Shown one piece after another: positions 56,043 to 64,000 of a stretch of DNA of 64,000 bases. A program made the position numbers and the translations under genes. Origin of the DNA: Rhizomys pruinosus (lineage: Eukaryota; Chordata; Mammalia; Rodentia; Spalacidae); assembly GCA_009823505.1 (NCBI GenBank), contig VZQC01009608.1:165729-229728 (forward strand). Reading direction: 5' to 3'. How positions within the stretch are numbered: the stretch's first letter is position 1; every line of letters begins with the position of its first letter. The notes under the pieces were generated by a model, which made no database searches, was not told the origin of the DNA, and worked only from the letters and a program-made list of their open reading frames with translations.

Positions 56043-56345
56043 ATAGGCATTGTTGGGACTGGGGACCTTGAAGAGGCGGGGCCTACTGAGAAGACGTTCA
56101 TTCCTGCAGGTCCTGCCCTTTGCAGAACCCTGGCCCCTTCCTCTCTCTTCTGCTTCTTCCGGGATGTCTTGAGCTGGCCTCCTCTCCCCCATGCTGTCGC
56201 CATCGAACTTTTTCACCACCAGGACCCTGAAAATGTTGGCGCCAAGTGATGATGACACCTCTGAAAGTGTGACCCCAGCCAGTCTTTCCTCCTGTTGATT
56301 TTTCTCTGGGATTCTGTCACCGTGACAGGAAGCTGACGGACACAC
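56043..56345 (+). mobile_element. Old LTR-like repeat, right part
   Basis: 'gaagaggcggggcctactga', 'cttcctctctcttctgcttc', 'ctgtcaccgtgacaggaagc', 'tgacggacaca' continue the element begun at 55700. Confidence 0.6.
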
Positions 56346-57504
56346 CATGTCACCATGCCTCTCTTCCACGGGTTCTCCTCCGAAGAGTAATTGGCCTGTC
56401 CAGGAGGCCTTTCTAAACCTGACAGCTGCTCGCCATCTTTCACCACGTCTCTAAAGGAAGATCCAGCTTCCCTAACCTTAGAGGAGGCTCTTGCTTGCTT
56501 TGTTGGTAGTCGGAATGTCCTGTCAAACACGAGATTGCGCTTTGTCTAGTTGAAGGAGACTGTTGGGGCCGTGGCAAGGCCAGCTGGAGCTCTTAATACT
56601 CAGCTCTGGCTGAGGGCTTGATGAGTGTGGCCAGTACTGCTGGGATCCTCAAGTCAGAATCTGCCCGACCCCCGTGGTGAGTCGGAACTGTTGTTCAGTT
56701 CTTCAGTGTGACCCTCCAAATCCTCGTTACGACTATGAAGGCCTATCCTGGATCTGGAAGGAAGAAGACTTGTGCATCAAAGCTGACCTCATGTCCCCTC
56801 CAGGCTACATCTGGGCTGAAAGAACAGTATGTATTTGGACAAACCATTCCTGAAGCAAAGAGAAAACGGCTAAGAGTTGGCAGAATACCAATGGCTCCTA
56901 AAGCCTTGGGTCAGATGAAGCATGGTAAACGCCACCCTGCACTGTCGGAGGAAGTGCTCTGTGGAGCCGGATGTCCCCAGAGGTGGCAGCACACGGGGCA
57001 GCACCCTCCACATAGGACGGAATGCTGGCAAGAGAAACACACCCTGTCTCACTTTTTCTGCAACCCCCCCACCCCCCGCCCCGTTCTCCGGCTGGCTGCG
57101 TCATCTGGCCGCCTCTTCATCCTGACCCGACACTTGGATACACCTACAGAGGACACAGGACTGAGGCAGCTGTGGTCCGCACTCATTTTGTGTTTTGTTC
57201 TCAACAGAGTGTGAGTGCAGAAGGCAGAGTGAGTTAGGAAGAACTGAAGATGAGGCCCTGTACGACAAGAGAGAGAACTGAGTCTGCTCATTAACCGAAG
57301 GGGTCAGGTGGGAATGCCTGGGGCAGGAGATGATGTGACCTCTGGGGCCATGGCTATGTCCTAGAGAAAGAAAGTGGCTAGGTCCACCGACAAAGCCAGG
57401 ATCCTCTTCAATTAATACGGACCATGTGCCCGCTGGGACTGGGTTTGTTTCTGTCCTCAACAAACTTTCCTGGGCTGGAACCACCCTGTTTTGCACATTA
57501 AAAA
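56346..57504. other. GC-richer unique sequence
   Basis: Several 60-169-residue frames overlap on both strands (56708-57214 +, 57101-57610 -). They show no domain, no repeat structure and no strand preference. The minus frame runs into a B1 tail. Not called as a gene. Confidence 0.4.
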
Positions 57505-57560
57505 GCACACAGGGAGATCCTGTCTCAAAGAAACAAAAAGAAAAACAAAACAAAACAAAA
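57505..57560 (+). mobile_element. B1 3' end fragment
   Basis: 'cacagggagatcctgtctca' plus a long AAAC/AAAAC tail, the end of a B1. Confidence 0.75.
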
Positions 57561-57568
57561 AAAGCACG

Positions 57569-57765
57569 CGGGGCTGGGGATTGTAGCTCAGTTGGCAGAG
57601 TGCTTGCCAAGCACCCATCGGCTTTAGGTTTGATTCCCAGTCACGCACAAACCAGGCACGGTGGTACACGCCTGTAATCCAGGACTTGGAAGCAAGAGGA
57701 TTAGAAAGTCAAGGTCAAGGCCAGCCTGAGCTATATAAGATAATAAGTAAAACGAAATGAAATAA
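57569..57765 (+). mobile_element. B4-type SINE (ID plus B1)
   Basis: An ID-like 5' part ('ggggctggggattgtagctc', 'gcagagtgcttgccaagcac') is joined to a B1-like 3' part ('caggcacggtggtacacgcc', 'ggccagcctgagctatataa') with an A-rich end. This is a classic B4 layout. The ID part keeps A-box-like and B-box-like segments but is not a tRNA. Confidence 0.9.
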
Positions 57766-58731
57766 AAAAGAAACCGAAAGCTTCGCACACTCCTGAAACC
57801 CTTCCCTGCTCTTTCCCTTCCCCACCCTGGGAGAAAACTTCTTCATTCATGTGTGGAATCCCAATTAAACATAGTAAACAAAAGAATCCTCATACATTGT
57901 AATTTTCTTCCAGCTCCTCTTGTTTTGTTTGCTGTCTGGATTTATTGCTCAAGAATTGTCTCCTTTAAGCATCCTCCCCTATTAGCCCAGAGATAAAAGC
58001 CATCTAGGGAAGGGAACTCCTTCAGTTCTCTTTGCCAGTTGTGAGGCAGAGCAGGCGGCTTTTACAACCGGTGCTGACATCTGTTGACTGAGCCCAGCCT
58101 GAGCCCAGCCTGCCCTGCACCCAGGCTGTGCTCCTGCCTGGAATGCAAACTGCAGCTATCAAAGGCAGAGCTGGCTTTAATAACTGCCTGGCCCAGAGCA
58201 AATTGACTTGGGCACTAGGAAAGAAATTGTGTGGTTTTAAAGCAGATGTATGTTCTTGGAGGAGTGGCTTGTAAAGCAGTACAACATGGCTTCCCCTCCT
58301 TAGCCTGCCACAGCCACCAGAGTAAACAGTGTCACTTAAGACAGCAAGATTCTGTCACAAGCTTATGGAACATTTTGTCCGCACCACAGGGTGAAACCCA
58401 AGTTAGCAGCACATATAGAAATCATTTCGTTCTCTCACGTATGCCGTCGTTTGTGAGCAAACAACATATGTCTCCACGGTTATAAACAAAGGTGTCATGT
58501 TTGCAAAACAGATCCTATATGTAGAATATCTATAAATGGGAGGAAATATGGGGTGTTGTTGGTCAGAATAATGTGAGCTGTTTCCAGCCTCATGACCTTC
58601 CTAAGGAGCAGCTCCCTTCTGGAGATGCAAGTCGGAGTTGCCACCTTGTCCTAGCCCCTCAGGATGAGCTCTGGGACTGGCTCCCCTCTGCAACCTTGAG
58701 AAAAATCAAGGACTCTGGGACTGTGCGTTTA
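57766..58731. other. Unique sequence, nothing identifiable
   Basis: No repeat or gene supported. A GC-rich part (58060-58200) contains a short 'gagcccagcct' duplication. Confidence 0.45.
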
Positions 58732-58826
58732 GTAGTCAGGGTGGCACACACTTGGAATCTCAGCATCGGAGCGGCTGACGCTGGAGGATTGCAGTCTGGG
58801 GCTACACAAGGGAGACCCTATCTTTA
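58732..58826 (+). mobile_element. Degenerate B1-like SINE
   Basis: 'gtcagggtggcacacacttg', 'aatctcagcatcggagcggc', 'gggagaccctatctttaaaa'. The central B1 part is missing. Confidence 0.7.
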
Positions 58827-58831
58827 AAACA

Positions 58832-59347
58832 TTGGAACCAACCCAAATGCCCCCTAACTGATGAGTGGATAGAGAAAATGTGGTACATCTACACAGTGGA
58901 GTTCTATGCAGCAGTAAAGAAAGACGACATCATGAGCTTTGCAGGAAAATGGCTGGAGCTAGAGGACATCATGCTGAGTGAAGTAACACAGTCCCAGAAA
59001 AACAAATGAAGAATGGTATCTCTCATCTATGGATGCTAGTGCCAATTACCCAGTTGTAAGTATTTCCTGTGCATGACCCCTTGAGCTTTTGTCCAAAGCA
59101 GTTGGGAGTGATGCATCTTGGAAACAACAACAACAACAGAAAGGACTGCATCAAAGAACTGACTGAAACAGTGAACTTCTGCTAAAAACAGTCAACTTCC
59201 CCATGGAGAATATTGAGAAAGACTGAGAAAGAGATGAATAGCATGTTTGGCAGAATGCATGAGCTCCGGAGGGGTGGGGGGATGGGGGGGACACGGGTCT
59301 AGATTTGATAAAAAAAGTATGTATAAATAAATAATAAAAAAAAAAAC
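58832..59347 (+). mobile_element. Short L1: last part of ORF2 and a compact 3' UTR
   Basis: Starts in ORF2 ('ggaaccaacccaaatgcccc', then 'gaaaatgtggtacatctaca' and 'cagtcccagaaaaacaaa'). After about 59050 most of the ~1.6-kb 3' UTR is missing: only the 'gagcttttgtccaaagcagt' block, an AAC run (59127-59140) and the terminal 'cagaatgcatgagctc', G-run and A-rich end remain. 'cattgga' flanks both sides (58830 and 59348), a probable short target-site duplication. Confidence 0.88.
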
Positions 59348-59392
59348 CATTGGAAAAGACAGTAATTGTAAAAAGAGCTAGACTGATTTAGG

Positions 59393-59466
59393 GGTGTTTT
59401 TGCTTCTTTTTGTTTTTGATACAGGGTCTCTCTGTGTGGCCCTGGCTGTCTCAGAACTCACTGTAA
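59393..59466 (-). mobile_element. B1 SINE fragment
   Basis: 'gtttttgatacagggtctct', 'ccctggctgtctcagaactc'. Antisense, truncated after about 70 bp. Confidence 0.8.
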
Positions 59467-60132
59467 GGACTTTGGCTACAAGCAGGTACTGTGCAGTCCT
59501 GTTAAGGGGAGGGAAGCAGTGGCCGCCTGTGGTCACTTCTGGGGGACTGACCTCTTGATGCAGAGGTGAGCTGGTTACTTTCGGAACCGACCTGAGAGGT
59601 ACTTCCAAACCCAGGTCCTTAGCCCGGGAACAATACACTTCCATCTGGCCGTGTGCACTCACCTGCCCAGAAACTGCTGGGCTATGGACAGGAATTTCAG
59701 GCTGATGGCTGATCTTCGGTCCACAGCTACTCACAATTCACTGCACAGGTCGGTGACCTGATCAGCCTCCTTCCACCCCCACACTAGTATACCAGGCTGG
59801 TGGTCCACTGGACCCCACCCAGCCCTAGCACACGACACTCAGGCCTGCTCCAGCCTGTACCCACGCAGAAACAATGGATCTGGGAAGGCTATGCTGGTAA
59901 TGGAGAATTCACTTTATTGCATGCTGAGAGTCACCTTTATAAGCAAAATGATGTCATCTCTCAGAGCCAGTCCCAGACTTCTGCGTCACACCGTCTGTAT
60001 GCTGCTGCCTCACCTAGCGTCATGTGCCTGGACCACCAGTTGCTCCCTCATGGGGCGGGGTCAGAGGAACATCATGACTTCCATGTTATGTCCTGGGGAT
60101 GCCAGCTGAAACTAGCCCCTCACTCAAACTGG
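59467..60132. other. Unique sequence, nothing identifiable
   Basis: Frames of 118 residues on either strand (59378-59734 -, 59800-60156 +) start or end in SINE sequence and show no domain. Confidence 0.4.
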
Positions 60133-60238
60133 ATCTTCCCACAACTCACTATGTAGACCAGGCTAGCCTGAATTTAGGAGATCCACCTACTCTGGCTCCT
60201 GAGTGCTAGAATTAAAGGTGTATCCTACCACGCCCTGC
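60133..60238 (-). mobile_element. B1 SINE, partial
   Basis: 'cacaactcactatgtagacc', 'aggctagcctgaatttagga', 'attaaaggtgtatcctacca', 'cgccctgctc'. Antisense. Confidence 0.85.
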
Positions 60239-60454
60239 TCTCCGCCCCTGTTTTAAGGAGCATTATTTCTGAGGAAATAATGGGAATGATCTTCCTGAAA
60301 AGAGATGCCACGATCAAACAAATTTAGGAATTGTAACATTAAATGCAAGAATGTCATGTGCTCATTGCGCTCACTGTGATCTTACAAGAGAGAAAAGAAC
60401 ACGCTTTCTTCCTAATTCATTTTGCCACAAAACTTTTTTTTTTACCTGTTTTTC

Positions 60455-60810
60455 CCTTTATTTTTGTGTGTAGTGAGATGTGTGCAGTGTACATATGTGT
60501 GCTTTATACTCATGTGTGTGGTGAACATATGTGTGCTTTATACTTGCGTGTGGTGGAAGTTCTTGGATGGAGGCACCCAGGACATCCAGTATCCTGCTCT
60601 CTCTCCACTGTTCTTTAAGACGGTCTCTCACTGAACCTGGTAAGCTGGTCCAGTGGCTAGCGCACACCAGTGTTTCTCTTGTTCCACCTCCTACTGTGCT
60701 GGGGTTACCACTCACACAGGGCCATGTCCTGCTTCTTCAGTGAGTTCTGAGTAATTTAACTCGAGCTGTCATGCTATGCAGTGAACACTCTTATCCATGG
60801 TACCATCTCC
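60455..60810 (-). mobile_element. RSINE1/B4-like SINE
   Basis: 'tttgtgtgtagtgagatgtg', a near-duplicate pair 'catatgtgtgctttatact' (60491 and 60526), 'gacggtctctcactgaacct', 'ggtaagctggtccagtggct', 'gtgctggggttaccactcac'. Antisense. It provides the full layout used to interpret the 28.7-31.4 kb array. Confidence 0.6.
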
Positions 60811-61023
60811 CCATCACCACTAAACATTTTCTTGTGGGCTGTTTCTTAGAACCAGTCTAAACATTAGAATGTAAAGTTCCTTCATCTCAAGACATTCTGT
60901 GATTCCTCTGCCCGTTAAGTCTCCCCAGTTTCCCGAATCCCCCCATCTGTTTTTGGAGACCTACCTGCGTTTAATTCCATCAAAAGGTGAGGGTTCAGTG
61001 TGTTCAGTGTGTTCGTCATGTTT

Positions 61024-61112
61024 TTCCTCTTCTCCTCCTCCTCTTCCTCCTTCTCTTCCTCCTCCTCCTTCTCCTTCTTCTATTATTATTATTATTGTTA
61101 TTATTATTACAT
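61024..61112. repeat. (CTC/TTC)n then (ATT)n microsatellites
   Basis: Pyrimidine triplets (61024-61080) followed by ATT triplets (61081-61110), the expanded tail side of the next antisense B1. Confidence 0.95.
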
Positions 61113-61228
61113 GGATCCAGCTGTCCTGGAACTCAACTATATAGACCAGGCTGGCCTCGAACTCATAGAGATCTGCCTGCCTCTGCCTCCCAAGTGCTGG
61201 AATTAAAGGTGTGCACCACCATGCCTGA
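61113..61228 (-). mobile_element. B1 SINE
   Basis: 'ccagctgtcctggaactcaa', 'tagaccaggctggcctcgaa', 'gtgcaccaccatgcctgact'. Antisense. The 'gagacagggtctc' part is replaced by the microsatellite. Confidence 0.92.
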
Positions 61229-61587
61229 CTCTTCCTTTCTTCTTTTTGTTCCCCCTGCAATGCTTTTATTTTGAAAATTCTGAAGCCCTCAGAAAAGCCT
61301 TGAGTCAACACACTCTTCACTAAGATTCCAGTTTCCTCCAGTTAGTTTCCGTGTCGCCCTCCTTTTCTCTCTACACACATGGTTGTACACACATAGTTTG
61401 TATGCTATCTGCACAATTTTATTACTGAACCATTTGAAAATAAATTACAACCATTCCAGCACTTTAAGCCCTCTCAAGGAGAGGGGCGTTCTGACCACCA
61501 CCAGCACCACAACCAAGTAGGAGCATCCGATCTGTATTCTGGACTTTAATCTCTCTAAATGACCCTGAAATGTCCTTCATATATATA
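61229..61587. other. Unique sequence, nothing identifiable
   Basis: No repeat or gene recognised. Confidence 0.45.
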
Positions 61588-61819
61588 TTCTTTTAATTTT
61601 TTATTTTTTATTTTTATTTTATGTTTATGAGTGTATTGTAAGCACGTATCTAAGTACACCCCTGTCATGTAATGCCTGGGGAGGTGAGAAGAGGACGTTG
61701 GATCCCCTGGGACTTGAGTTATAGACGGTTGTTAGCCACCATGTGGGTGCTGGGAATAAAACTGGGTTCCTCTCTGGGAGCAGCCAGTGCTCTTAACTGT
61801 GGAGCCATCTCTCGAGCCC
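61588..61819 (-). mobile_element. B2 SINE
   Basis: AT-rich tail side, 'gtttatgagtgtattgtaag', 'ggacttgagttatagacgg', 'gagccatctctcgagcccc'. Antisense. Confidence 0.93.
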
Positions 61820-61831
61820 CTCTTTCCCTTT

Positions 61832-61955
61832 CCTTGAGACCAGATCTTACATAGCCCAGGCTGGCTTATCTTACATAGCCCAGGCTGGCTTTGAACGGCT
61901 GATCTTCAGGGCCCACTCCCAAATTCCAGGATTATAGTCCTATGTTTCTCATGCC
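61832..61955 (-). mobile_element. Degenerate B1 with a 24-bp tandem duplication
   Basis: 'ccttgagaccagatcttaca', then 'atcttacatagcccaggctg' twice (61844 and 61868), then 'ggctttgaacggctgatctt' and 'attatagtcctatgtttctc'. An old antisense B1-like SINE. Confidence 0.7.
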
Positions 61956-62044
61956 TGACCCTTTATAGATTTAAAAATGAACATACTATCATTCTAACAC
62001 ATAATCATTTTAAAAACTATTAATGAGTAACTTTGAACTTAGAT

Positions 62045-62202
62045 TTTTTTTTTTTTTTTTTTTTTTTGGTCTTTTTGAGACTGGGTCTCCCTGTAGCCCC
62101 AGCTGGCCTGGAACTTGCTATGTAGACCAGGGTGGCCTTGAATTTACAAGAGATCCACCTGCCTCTGCCTCCCAAGTCCTGGTATTAAAGGTATGCACCA
62201 GC
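62045..62202 (-). mobile_element. B1 SINE, first insertion at a double-hit site
   Basis: A long poly-T run (62046-62067), 'tttttgagactgggtctccc', 'tatgtagaccagggtggcct', 'attaaaggtatgcaccagc'. Direct repeats TGAACTTAGAT (62034-62044) and TGAATTTAGAT (62203-62213) flank it. Confidence 0.95.
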
Positions 62203-62220
62203 TGAATTTAGATCTTTTTA

Positions 62221-62439
62221 AGGATTTTTTATTTAACTTATGTGTATGAGTGTACTGCTTGCATGTAGGTAGGTGCACCCGTGTCGTGAAATACTGCAGA
62301 GGTCAGAAGAGGGCATCAGATTCCCCTGGAACTGGAGTTAAAGACGGTTCTCAGCTGCCATGTGGGTGCTGGGAATCGAACCCAGGTCCTCTGTAAGAGC
62401 AGTCAGTACTCTTAACCGCTGAGCTATCTCTCCAGTCCC
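62221..62439 (-). mobile_element. B2 SINE, second insertion at a double-hit site
   Basis: 'tatttaacttatgtgtatga', 'ggaactggagttaaagacgg', 'gctatctctccagtccc'. Flanked by 'tgaatttagatctttttaag' (62203) and 'tgaacttagatcttttaaaa' (62440), a ~17-bp target-site duplication with two mismatches. Confidence 0.95.
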
Positions 62440-62579
62440 TGAACTTAGATCTTTTAAAAATAAACTTCACTATGGATATTTGCTAGTTTAGCATCTTGTC
62501 ATAGGACATGTACTGGTGGCAAGAAGCTTACTGGACTGAACACATCTTGCAATGGATTTTTTCAAGAACTGAGGATCCA

Positions 62580-62733
62580 GCCAGGCATGGTGGCACAGGC
62601 ATTTATTCCCAGCTCTTGGGAGGCAAAGGCAGGCAGATCTCTGTGAGTTCAAGGCCAGCCTGGTCTACATAGTGAGTTCCAGGCCAGCTGAGGCTACAGC
62701 AGGGAAACCCTGTCTCAAAAAGACAAAAAAAAT
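62580..62733 (+). mobile_element. B1 SINE with 10-bp target-site duplication
   Basis: Sense B1: 'gccaggcatggtggcacagg', 'ttcaaggccagcctggtcta', 'gggaaaccctgtctcaaaaa'. TGAGGATCCA flanks it at 62570-62579 and 62734-62743. Confidence 0.96.
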
Positions 62734-62755
62734 TGAGGATCCAAAGAAGTTTGAG

Positions 62756-63222
62756 CATTTCATCTACTCAGACGTTTTCATCATCTTTATCCAGAACAGC
62801 CCTCCTGAATGCATCTACTCAGACGTCTGTCTTCATCATCTTTATCCAGAACAACCCTCCTGAATGCATCTACTCAGACGTCTTCATCATCTTTATCCAG
62901 AACAACCCTCCTGAATGCAGCTACTCAGACGTCTTCATCATCTTTATCCAGAACAGCCCTTCTGAATGCATCTACTCAGACGTTTTCATCATCTTTATCC
63001 AGAATAGTCCTCCTGAATGCATCTACTCAGACATTTTCATCATCTTTATCCAGAACAGCCCTTCTGAATGCATCTACTCAGACATTTTCATCATCTTTAT
63101 CCAGAACAGCCCTTCTGAATGCATCTACTCAGACATTTTCATCATCTTTATCCAGAATAGCCCTCCTGAATGCATCTACTCAGATGTCTTCCTCATCTTT
63201 ATCCAGAACAGCCCTCCTGACT
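62756..63222. repeat. 51-bp minisatellite, about 9 units
   Basis: The unit contains 'tgcatctactcagacgtttt', 'catcatctttatccagaaca' and 'gccctcctgaa'. 'actcagac' recurs about every 51 bp from 62765 to 63178. Unit length is a multiple of three, so two long frames stay open across the array (62733-63311, 192 residues; 62809-63366, 185 residues), with 17-residue periodic proteins. One unit has a 2-bp insertion near 62826. No start, splice or family evidence supports translation. Confidence 0.95.
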
Positions 63223-63519
63223 CCTCTGCTGTCTGTGGCACATTGTCCTTCTTTACTGGCAAGACCAGATCTTTTATTTTGCAGAATGTCAACAATTTTT
63301 ACTTTGTATGATTATTTCCCCATAACTATATTCTGCTTTAACATGGGGCAGAATGTTAATAGATGACTCTCTTATTTATTTCACATTGCATCATACCACA
63401 AGGGACAGAATTACCTCACTTTGTCTCGTTGGTGGTGTGTGAGTAATGTTCAGGTTACGGTATTTGCTCTGTTTGTCTGTTACAGGGACACATTCACCCT
63501 GTGATGCCTGGTGGTGTTG

Positions 63520-63892
63520 GATGGCTTCAGTTGTCCACTTGACACTCCGGGGAAAAGGGAACCTCACTTTGGAAACGTCCTCTATTGGACCGGCCTGTTG
63601 GCATGTCTATGAGGCATTTTCTTGGTTGTTGAGTGATGTAAGAGGCCTCACTGTGGATGGTCCTGGGTTGTAGAAAACAGGCCGGGCACAGAGGAGCCAG
63701 CCAGTGAACAGTGTTCCTCCACGGTCTGTGAGCTTTATTCTGGTTCCTTTGGACAAAAGACTACTGTAAGCTAAAGTAAACCTTTCCTACTCAGACTCTA
63801 CTGTAAGCTAAAGTAAACCTTTCCTACTCAGACTGGCTCTGATCAAAGTGATTTATCACAGCAACAGGAAAGCTAACTAATAATTTGTGATC
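63520..63892 (+). mobile_element. Old interspersed repeat with internal 37-bp duplication
   Basis: 'cttcagttgtccacttgaca', 'ggcatgtctatgaggcattt', 'gtgatttatcacagcaacag', 'gaaagctaactaata' follow the order of a rodent-common medium-reiterated repeat (same general type as 9757 and 45150). A 37-bp segment starting 'ctactgtaagctaaagtaaa' is tandemly duplicated (63761 and 63798). Confidence 0.6.
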
Positions 63893-63917
63893 TGATGATT
63901 TATTTAGTTTTTTAACA

Positions 63918-63998
63918 GTGCTAGATATTAAACTCGGAGCCTCATGTGTCCAGGTACCTCAGGTGCTCTACCCCTGAGTCACCCCACCTCCCCCTGGC
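63918..63998 (-). mobile_element. ID-type SINE remnant
   Basis: Antisense: 'gctagatattaaactcggag', 'tgctctacccctgagtcacc', 'ccacctcccc'. It runs to the window edge. Confidence 0.6.
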
Positions 63999-64000
63999 CA

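Noticed and set aside
56708..57610. 168-residue plus frame and 169-residue minus frame as possible exons
   Set aside because: They overlap on opposite strands, have no recognisable domain, and the minus frame reads into a B1/B4 tail. I see no reason to prefer either.
57569..57640. tRNA-like sequence with A- and B-box-like motifs
   Set aside because: It is the ID part of a B4 SINE. It is joined to a B1 and has an A-rich tail, so it is a retroposon, not a tRNA gene.
58060..58230. Possible regulatory element with a TATCAAAGG (TCF/LEF-like) site
   Set aside because: A single short motif is expected by chance; nothing else in the sequence supports an enhancer.

Overview
This is nuclear DNA from a myomorph (muroid) rodent. 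It carries B1, B2, B3, B4 and ID SINEs together with rodent-type LINE-1 (L1) and MaLR/ORR1-like LTR retrotransposons. That combination is diagnostic of the group by established knowledge of rodent repeats. The B1 copies share a 3' half ending in the order 'ggccagctgggg..ctacagggagaccctgtctc', unlike the Mus consensus I know, so I would not call this house mouse. I cannot name the species. I found no host protein-coding exon, rRNA, tRNA or CRISPR array. The open reading frames fall into three classes: decayed L1 ORFs, frames through tandem repeats or SINEs, and short chance frames. The window reads as intergenic or deep intronic DNA.

Layout. 0-3.8 kb: two abutting L1 pieces, the second with a triplicated tail. 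3.8-10 kb: unique DNA with scattered antisense B1/B2/B3. 10.17-11.49 kb: a 28-unit, ~47-bp GC-rich minisatellite. 12.4-15.4 kb: SINEs and an antisense ORR1-like LTR; two B2 copies here share the same flank. 15.7-21.25 kb: the longest L1 (ORF1 piece, ORF2, ~2 kb 3' UTR). 22.7-25.2 kb: a MaLR element with two LTRs and an internal region, its upstream part split by a B2. 28.7-31.25 kb: a ~68-bp, roughly 37-copy minisatellite that appears to have grown from the inside of a SINE. 32.9-36.1 kb: an antisense L1 with 5' UTR monomers, ORF1 and 3' UTR but almost no ORF2 (half-L1 architecture), followed by another antisense L1 3' end. 37-49.8 kb: mostly unique DNA with old LTRs, SINEs and small tandem repeats. 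50.1-52.5 kb: a 5'-truncated L1 bounded by an unusually long target-site duplication. 53.2-54.7 kb: an antisense L1 3' UTR. 55.7-56.35 kb: an LTR nested in an older repeat. 58.8-59.35 kb: a short L1. 61.6-63.2 kb: clustered B1/B2 and a 51-bp minisatellite. 63.5-63.9 kb: an old interspersed repeat.

How the parts relate. L1 supplies the endonuclease/reverse transcriptase machinery that mobilises B1 and B2. Several insertions here still show A-rich tails and target-site duplications that let exact boundaries be read (13.57, 22.74, 41.46, 50.12, 53.07, 62.05-62.44 and 62.58 kb). I see no novel functional system. The points most worth a second look are the ORF2-less L1, the shared ~1.7-kb L1 3' UTR, and the minisatellite born within a SINE. 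Family names below come from pattern recognition without a database search, so subfamily names are tentative.
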